From NCBI GenBank assembly GCA_021628825.1, contig JAJXRY010000001.1:1880001-1944000 (forward strand): DNA of 64,000 nucleotides. Reading direction: 5' to 3'. The DNA is from Lachnospiraceae bacterium (GTDB lineage Bacteria; Bacillota; Clostridia; Lachnospirales; Lachnospiraceae). Shown piece after piece: positions 59,839 through 64,000 of the stretch (its first letter is position 1; every line of letters begins with the position of its first letter). A program made the translations under genes and the position numbers. The notes below the pieces were generated by a model. It worked only from the letters and a program-made list of their open reading frames with translations. It was not told the origin of the DNA and searched no databases.

Positions 59839-60275
59839 TAACTTATTACTACTGCCTCATTGCATTCTCCTACTAAACAGTCAAGCATTTGTTCAACATT
59901 CTCTCCTGCTTTTTCTAAATACCCATCTGTATAGCAATAAAACACATCTTGTTCCGTCATTAACACCATTAAATTTCCTCTACACGCAACCCCTACAGGA
60001 TACACCATTTCATTAATATCATATTCTTCCAGTAGCTCTTCAAAATATACTTTATCCAAATTGCATCCCAGTGCTTTTTCTGGGATAAACTCCAAATTTT
60101 CTTTTCTTTCATCATCTTCAAAAACAAGCATACCGTATACCGTCAAAAATTTTTCTACATTCATCGGCATGACAAGCCCAACCTTCTGATACACATCTTT
60201 AATATTAGATATATCTATTGTTCTTTTTTCATCCCAACCAGCTTTTACTAGTCTCTCCTCTGTCACTTTTTGCAC
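59838..60275 (-). CDS. SUKH-3 family immunity protein
   Basis: 145 residues, frame intact. ERLVKAGWDEKRTIDISNI at the N-terminus and YPVGVACRGNLMVLMTEQD are typical of SUKH-3, one of the SUKH immunity superfamily groups that neutralise polymorphic nuclease toxins by direct binding in the cytosol. Start is the GTG at 60275, with GGAGTG nine bases upstream, two bases after the stop of the HINT remnant. The toxin it matched is lost. Two partial relatives lie at 57805-58085 and 57237-57385. Confidence 0.75.
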   Translation of the reverse strand: MQKVTEERLVKAGWDEKRTIDISNIKDVYQKVGLVMPMNVEKFLTVYGMLVFEDDERKENLEFIPEKALGCNLDKVYFEELLEEYDINEMVYPVGVACRGNLMVLMTEQDVFYCYTDGYLEKAGENVEQMLDCLVGECNEAVVIS

Positions 60276-60277
60276 AA

Positions 60278-60412
60278 TTATCTACACTCCACTTTCATCT
60301 CACCAACATGATATGTATGCCCGTCTTCTACCAGGAAGTTGTATACCGTTACCTCTTCCTGCAACATAGTATGGACGTTCCTGTCAATTCGCCCGTAGTT
60401 TGATTTATCCAT
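60278..60412 (-). pseudogene. HINT-domain (toxin auto-processing) remnant
   Basis: A 44-codon frame contains VTVYNFLVEDGHTYHVGEMK, the C-terminal strand pair of intein-like HINT domains that often precede polymorphic toxin tips. The rest of the domain and any toxin are gone. It ends two bases before the SUKH-3 start. Confidence 0.55.
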
Positions 60413-60635
60413 TGTGGCTTTACAGCAGTATCAATTCTAACCTATGCAACTGACTCTGGTGATTCTCAATTTCATGGCCTTTAGAGTTATAGAAATACTG
60501 CTGATACTGCGTTTTCATTTAGTTATTCAAAGAAATCTTTTCCCCTTATCCCCTTGTGGATTATAAATATACCATCCTATTTGTTGAAATATCTTTAAAA
60601 CTGCTCCTTTAATCTAATAATTTAAAAACATTATT
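60413..60635. other. AT-rich remnant without a supported gene
   Basis: Fragmentary frames (for example QWINQTTGELTGTS near 60400) may extend the HINT remnant, but none is continuous. Confidence 0.3.
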
Positions 60636-61088
60636 TTATAGTAAACATTTCGAATTCTTAATTTCTATCATTTCTTCTTGATTCAAATTTTTAAATTCTA
60701 TCCCAACAAAATCATCTGCCAGAAACAATAAATTATTTAATTCATTAATCCTATATGCATTTAGAACACGCTCTTCAATATTATCTTTTAATATTAAAAT
60801 TGCATTTTCTGACTTCCAAAATTTAAATTTTCCATCTACGGTAACATTCATATTGTTCTCGTCGAAGTCCTTATTACATATACTAATTCCCATACCCTCA
60901 TTTATAATTACGGGAGCATCACTAATATTATTAATTATTTCATCTTGAACAAAATAGCTAATATACTCTATCATTCCATCTTCCGGATTAATTGCTATGT
61001 CCAACGGAGGCTTGCGCTTGTCCGCATAAAACAAATGGTAATTTTGTCCTATTCTTTTTATCAACAACTGATATTTCAAATAAAACAA
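60636..61088 (-). CDS. Probable immunity protein of the second toxin cassette
   Basis: 150 residues. YLKYQLLIKRIGQNYHLFYA, KRKPPLDIAINPEDGMIEYI and KFKFWKSENAILILKD; acidic, cytosolic, no signal peptide. The start is probably the TTG at 61088 behind GGGAGAGGGG, although an ATG in another frame (61104) could be the real start with a frameshift. It begins 86 bases after the toxin tail at 61175-62323, the usual place of the cognate immunity gene. Confidence 0.6.
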   Translation of the reverse strand: MFYLKYQLLIKRIGQNYHLFYADKRKPPLDIAINPEDGMIEYISYFVQDEIINNISDAPVIINEGMGISICNKDFDENNMNVTVDGKFKFWKSENAILILKDNIEERVLNAYRINELNNLLFLADDFVGIEFKNLNQEEMIEIKNSKCLL

Positions 61089-61174
61089 GCCCCTCTCCCA
61101 TACCTTCTATTTTTTTCGAATATATTTTTTTATTATTAACTACTTTTTTTCAAACTTCACTTTTTTTCGCCTCT

Positions 61175-62323
61175 CTAATTAATCATCCTTGCATGATATA
61201 CTATACCAGTCTCAGTATTAATACCAAGTTCCCAATTACCATATGTACCAAAATATCTTCCAGATGCCTCTATACCTATCGTTTCCATCGCTTTATTAAG
61301 TGATGCAGAATAACTTTCTAACATCACTTGACTTCTAGTTCCAATGCTCCAACTCTCCTCTCCAAATCTACTTACATACTCACCCATATGTTTGGTTGCA
61401 TTTGAATTTGTCCATAATGTGTTCGTTCCTGTTTTAGGATTCACATAATTAATGTTTCCATCCAAATCAATTTTAAATGTAGCAGGTATTTCAGTAGCAG
61501 GCATATTGTCAGCCGTACTAGTAATATTATCCCATACTGTACCTGTTACTGTACCACCCTTTACCTCACTCTCATTTTTCGGTGGCAATACCACCTCTGG
61601 TTCCTCTATCGGGGGACGAGTAACCTCTCTTCCTCTTGCTCGCAGGATCTCTTCGCACTCATCGCCCTTAATTCCCATCGTTTCAATCCGGCTGATTGTT
61701 TTCTTCTCGCTATCCGTGAAGTGCTCTATTGATCCTTCCTTCTGATAGCGCATATACAGTTCCAGATCGTCCGTAGGAACTTCTTTTCCCAGCTTCGCAA
61801 TATCTATTTCCGAAGCATCCAGCTTTTCGAGTGAAGTGATCTCCTCCAGTGAACATTCCCGTACTACTCCGGTTTTGGGATTGCGAAATACCAGATTCAT
61901 TCCGGCTGTCGATACAATACATCCGGTTGCTGCTCCCAGCATCCATGCAATCTGCGGAGGAAGTCCCATTGCTTCAACACCGTAACCTACCGTATATGCA
62001 CTTGCCGAAGAGGCCACTTCCACTAACATCGTCTTACCAAATGCCTTACACAGTTCTTTTCCGACAAGACCGGCTCCCTTCATGGCTGCAAGTCCTTGCC
62101 CGAAGGTAAACATATCGACAATCGCTCCTGCCATCTTCTGGTATTTCTGTGCCTCGGTCAGTCTTTCTCCGGTAATCAGATCTGTTCCTGTAAAAAATTC
62201 GATCACAGGCTTCACGATGGTTATATCCAATAACCCGGACAGGAAATCCCGTGCCGGATGATACGCCTCATGATTGAATTCTCCAGACGTCAGATAGTTA
62301 CGGATGCATGTCTCAATATCCAA
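61175..62323 (-). CDS. Orphan polymorphic-toxin cassette: pre-toxin (PT-TG-like) module + toxin tail
   Basis: 382 codons, intact. Residues 1-250 are the pre-toxin module: AYHPARDFLSGLLDI, the TG-motif region FFTGTDLITGERLTEAQKY, FTFGQGLAAMKGAGLVGKEL, hydrophobic GYGVEAMGLPPQIAWMLGAA and a charged linker with EPEVVLPPKNESEVKGG. Residues about 265-382 are the toxin tail with WTNSNATKHMGEYVSRFG, SQVMLESYSASLNKAM and a final IVYHARMIN, a pattern I recall from polymorphic toxin tips of unknown activity. There is no ATG and no ribosome site at the 5' edge (TTG at 62323), so the cassette is probably silent until recombined into a full-length toxin gene. Confidence 0.75.
   Translation of the reverse strand: MDIETCIRNYLTSGEFNHEAYHPARDFLSGLLDITIVKPVIEFFTGTDLITGERLTEAQKYQKMAGAIVDMFTFGQGLAAMKGAGLVGKELCKAFGKTMLVEVASSASAYTVGYGVEAMGLPPQIAWMLGAATGCIVSTAGMNLVFRNPKTGVVRECSLEEITSLEKLDASEIDIAKLGKEVPTDDLELYMRYQKEGSIEHFTDSEKKTISRIETMGIKGDECEEILRARGREVTRPPIEEPEVVLPPKNESEVKGGTVTGTVWDNITSTADNMPATEIPATFKIDLDGNINYVNPKTGTNTLWTNSNATKHMGEYVSRFGEESWSIGTRSQVMLESYSASLNKAMETIGIEASGRYFGTYGNWELGINTETGIVYHARMIN
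61556..62321 (-). repeat. Pre-toxin module repeat, copy 2
   Basis: Nearly identical over 766 bp to 63228-63996. Similarity starts abruptly at GGATATTGAG and stops abruptly after the GGT codons before the toxin tail. See the finding on silent cassettes. Confidence 0.8.
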
Positions 62324-62377
62324 TACTGATTTTTATGTTTTTAATACCGCATTATGAAGTTGTTATTGGATAAAGAA

Positions 62378-62422
62378 AACGCATTATTCCTCAAGCACTA
62401 AATTCCATGAAAACAATGCGTT
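62378..62422 (-). terminator. Possible terminator after the first immunity gene
   Basis: AACGCATT and AATGCGTT (minus strand) flank a 29-base loop and are followed by TTCTTT. Weak, but it lies between the immunity gene and the second cassette. Confidence 0.35.
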
Positions 62423-62513
62423 CTATTTTTTGAAGAAACAATATTAAGTTTTGATTTCAGTTTGACGCGATACAATTACTTGTTGGAGCATTTCCCCTTT
62501 TGTTTTGATAGAA

Positions 62514-62879
62514 TTAACGAATCCGTCCAATAACTCTATCTGCCTCTATTTGTAACTCCTTTGATGTAGCCCCCAAATATTTTTTTAGCATTAGCAAGAA
62601 CATCATCATTATCTCCTAACTTTTTCCATCATAGTTATAGACAAAATATCTTTCAAATGCGAATCAGTGTTTACTACTTCTTCTATATAATTGAAAAAAA
62701 CTTTCAATTTATCTACTTCTTGATTTTTCTATTAGTAATTGTATCACTCTCGGCATTAACACATCCTCGATAGCTACAGTCTCAAGGAGTTCACCATATT
62801 CTTCAATTATATTATTATAATCCATTTCGCTATCTGGGAAAAATTCTACCATTTTATTAAAAAACTGCTTACTCATCAT
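62514..62879 (-). CDS. Immunity protein, DUF7674-like (frameshifts)
   Basis: About 121 residues. FFNKMVEFFPDSEMDYNNII, LLETVAIEDVLMPRVIQLLI, then after a break near 62733 FFNYIEEVVNTDSHLKDIL and LGATSKELQIEADRVIGR. The final LQIEAD-hxGR pattern is typical of DUF7674 proteins (from memory), small helical proteins found beside polymorphic toxins. Start at the double ATG (62879 or 62876) behind GGAG, 16 bases after the toxin gene stop. Confidence 0.6.
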
Positions 62880-62894
62880 CAACTAAATCTCCAT

Positions 62895-64000
62895 CTATTT
62901 GAATAAATTAATTGCATCTTCTAAATCATTAATTAGCGCATCAACAACATCTAGGTCATTTAATCCAAGTTTACCAGATGTTGATAAATTCTTTAATTGT
63001 TTTACACGTTCTTTTGCCTTTATTAAATGTTTTGATGCTCCATTATTAAATTCTTGAATAAGAATTGATGCCGTTCCACCATCTCCCACAGTAGCTCCTG
63101 GTCTATATAGTTCATTTATAATGTTATATAAATCTAGGCTTTGAACTGTAGAAAGAAGTTTGTCTCTAGTATTTCCAGTCAGTTCTGGTCTGTTTCCTAG
63201 TAATTGTTGTACATTATCTGAACCAGTCCCCCCCTTTACCCCACTCTCATTTCTCGGAGGCAATACCACCTCGGGTTTCCTCTATCAGGGGACGAGTAAC
63301 CTCTTTTCCTCTTGCTCGCAGGATCTCTTCGCACTCATCGCCCTTAATTCCCATTGTTTCGATCCGGCTGATTGTTTTCTTCTCGCTATCCGTGAAGTGC
63401 TCTATTGATCCTTCCTTCTGATAGCGCATATACAATTCCAGATCGTCCGCAGGAACTTCTTTTCCCAGCTTCGCAATATCTATTTCCGAAGCATCCAGCT
63501 TTTCGAGTGAAGTGATCTCCTCCAGTGAACATTCCCGTACTACTCCGGTTTTGGGATTACGAAATACCAGATTCATTCCGGCTGTCGATACAATACATCC
63601 GGTTGCCGCTCCCAGCATCCATGCAATCTGCGGAGGAAGTCCCATTGCTTCAACTCCGTAACCTACCGTATATGCACTCGCCGAAGAGGCCACTTCCACT
63701 AACATCGTCTTACCAAATGCCTTACACAGTTCTTTTCCGACAAGACCGGCTCCCTTCATGGCTGCAAGTCCTTGCCCGAAGGTAAACATATCGACAATCG
63801 CTCCTGCCATCTTCTGGTATTTCTGTGCCTCTGTCAGTCTTTCTCCGGTAATCAGATCTGTTCCTGTAAAAATTCGATCACAGGCTTCACGATTGTTATA
63901 TCCAATAACCCGGACAGGAAATCCAGTGCCGGATGATATGCCTCATGATTGAATTCTCCCGACGTTAAGTAGTTGCGGATGCATGTCTCAATATCCGCTT
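62895..64000 (-). CDS. C-terminal part of a polymorphic toxin (continues beyond the window; frameshifts)
   Basis: The frame is open to the window edge (KADIETCIRNYL upstream of the module), so the N-terminal trafficking part lies outside. The pre-toxin module (63228-63996) is the same as in the second cassette, with TG motif and hydrophobic segment. The tail, after a one-base break near 63262, reads DNVQQLLGNRPELTGNTRD, YNIINELYRPGATVGDGGTA and ILIQEFNNGASKHLIKAKER, then a helical end. I recognise no named nuclease or other toxin family; GDGGTA plus the HLIKAKER helix are the most conserved-looking parts. A further break near 63880 is in the module. Confidence 0.7.
63228..63996 (-). repeat. 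Pre-toxin module repeat, copy 1
   Basis: Counterpart of 61556-62321. Differences are scattered single bases, mostly synonymous, plus two one-base indels. Confidence 0.8.

Overview
The window looks like a chromosomal segment from a low- to mid-GC anaerobic Firmicute, most likely of the family Lachnospiraceae (inferred from gene content and protein style; no marker gene was searched). Supporting signs are strong AGGAGG-type ribosome sites, a Bacillus-type rapZ-whiA-crh cluster, MutS2, an MsmX/UgpC-type sugar ABC ATPase, several c-di-GMP synthases and a large signal recognition particle RNA. Many conserved housekeeping genes (rlmI, mutS2, uvrC, hprK, ftsH, whiA, nadD and others) are each interrupted by one or two single-base length changes, nearly all in homopolymer runs. 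I read most of these as assembly errors, so I give full gene spans and note the break. The same caution applies to apparent pseudogenes in the accessory regions.

Layout. 1-9030: an accessory island bounded by two inverted copies of a mobile element that pairs a tyrosine recombinase with an IS91-like HUH transposase. Between the copies lie a flavin-type oxidase remnant, a C_GCAxxG_C_C protein, a MarR regulator, an integrase fragment, a CPBP membrane protease, a MerR regulator with a membrane/zinc-ribbon tail, and a P-loop kinase-like gene. 9031-15900: an intergenic block with short repeats, then rlmI, a GH31 alpha-glucosidase, a glycosidase remnant, a secreted five-repeat protein and a radical SAM activase-like gene. 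16086-22759 (plus strand): mutS2, a two-component system, trmL and a MATE exporter. 22753-31374 (minus strand except the SRP RNA): tadA, an NrdG-type activase, a sugar-binding-domain/GGDEF protein, an uncharacterised protein, a CdaR-type regulator, msmX and a membrane diguanylate cyclase. 31433-36251: yesL, GNAT, an exported protein, a lysophospholipase-like hydrolase and metG. 36554-38052 (plus): an acetyltransferase and a cyclophilin. 38143-41116 (minus): the NAD cluster nadD-nadE-pncB. 41665-50721 (minus): fba, a diacylglycerol kinase, crh, whiA, rapZ, murB, glcK, hprK and uvrC. 50865-54606: ftsH and a DUF1846 gene.

54717-64000 is the most interesting part: an AlbA_2-domain regulator followed by a decaying array of polymorphic-toxin cassettes, all on the minus strand. 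The array begins, beyond the right edge, with a toxin gene whose pre-toxin (PT-TG-like) module and tail are inside the window. A second, nearly identical pre-toxin copy carries a different toxin tail and lacks a credible start. A third is reduced to about 120 bp. Between and after them are a HINT-domain remnant and many immunity-like genes, including one complete and two truncated SUKH-3 genes. The pattern fits recombinational exchange of toxin tips with retention of old immunity genes.

The central genes make a coherent sugar-signalling set: HprK and a Crh-type HPr lacking the phosphoryl-accepting histidine, ROK glucokinase, fructose-bisphosphate aldolase, a GH31 alpha-glucosidase and the shared sugar-importer ATPase MsmX.
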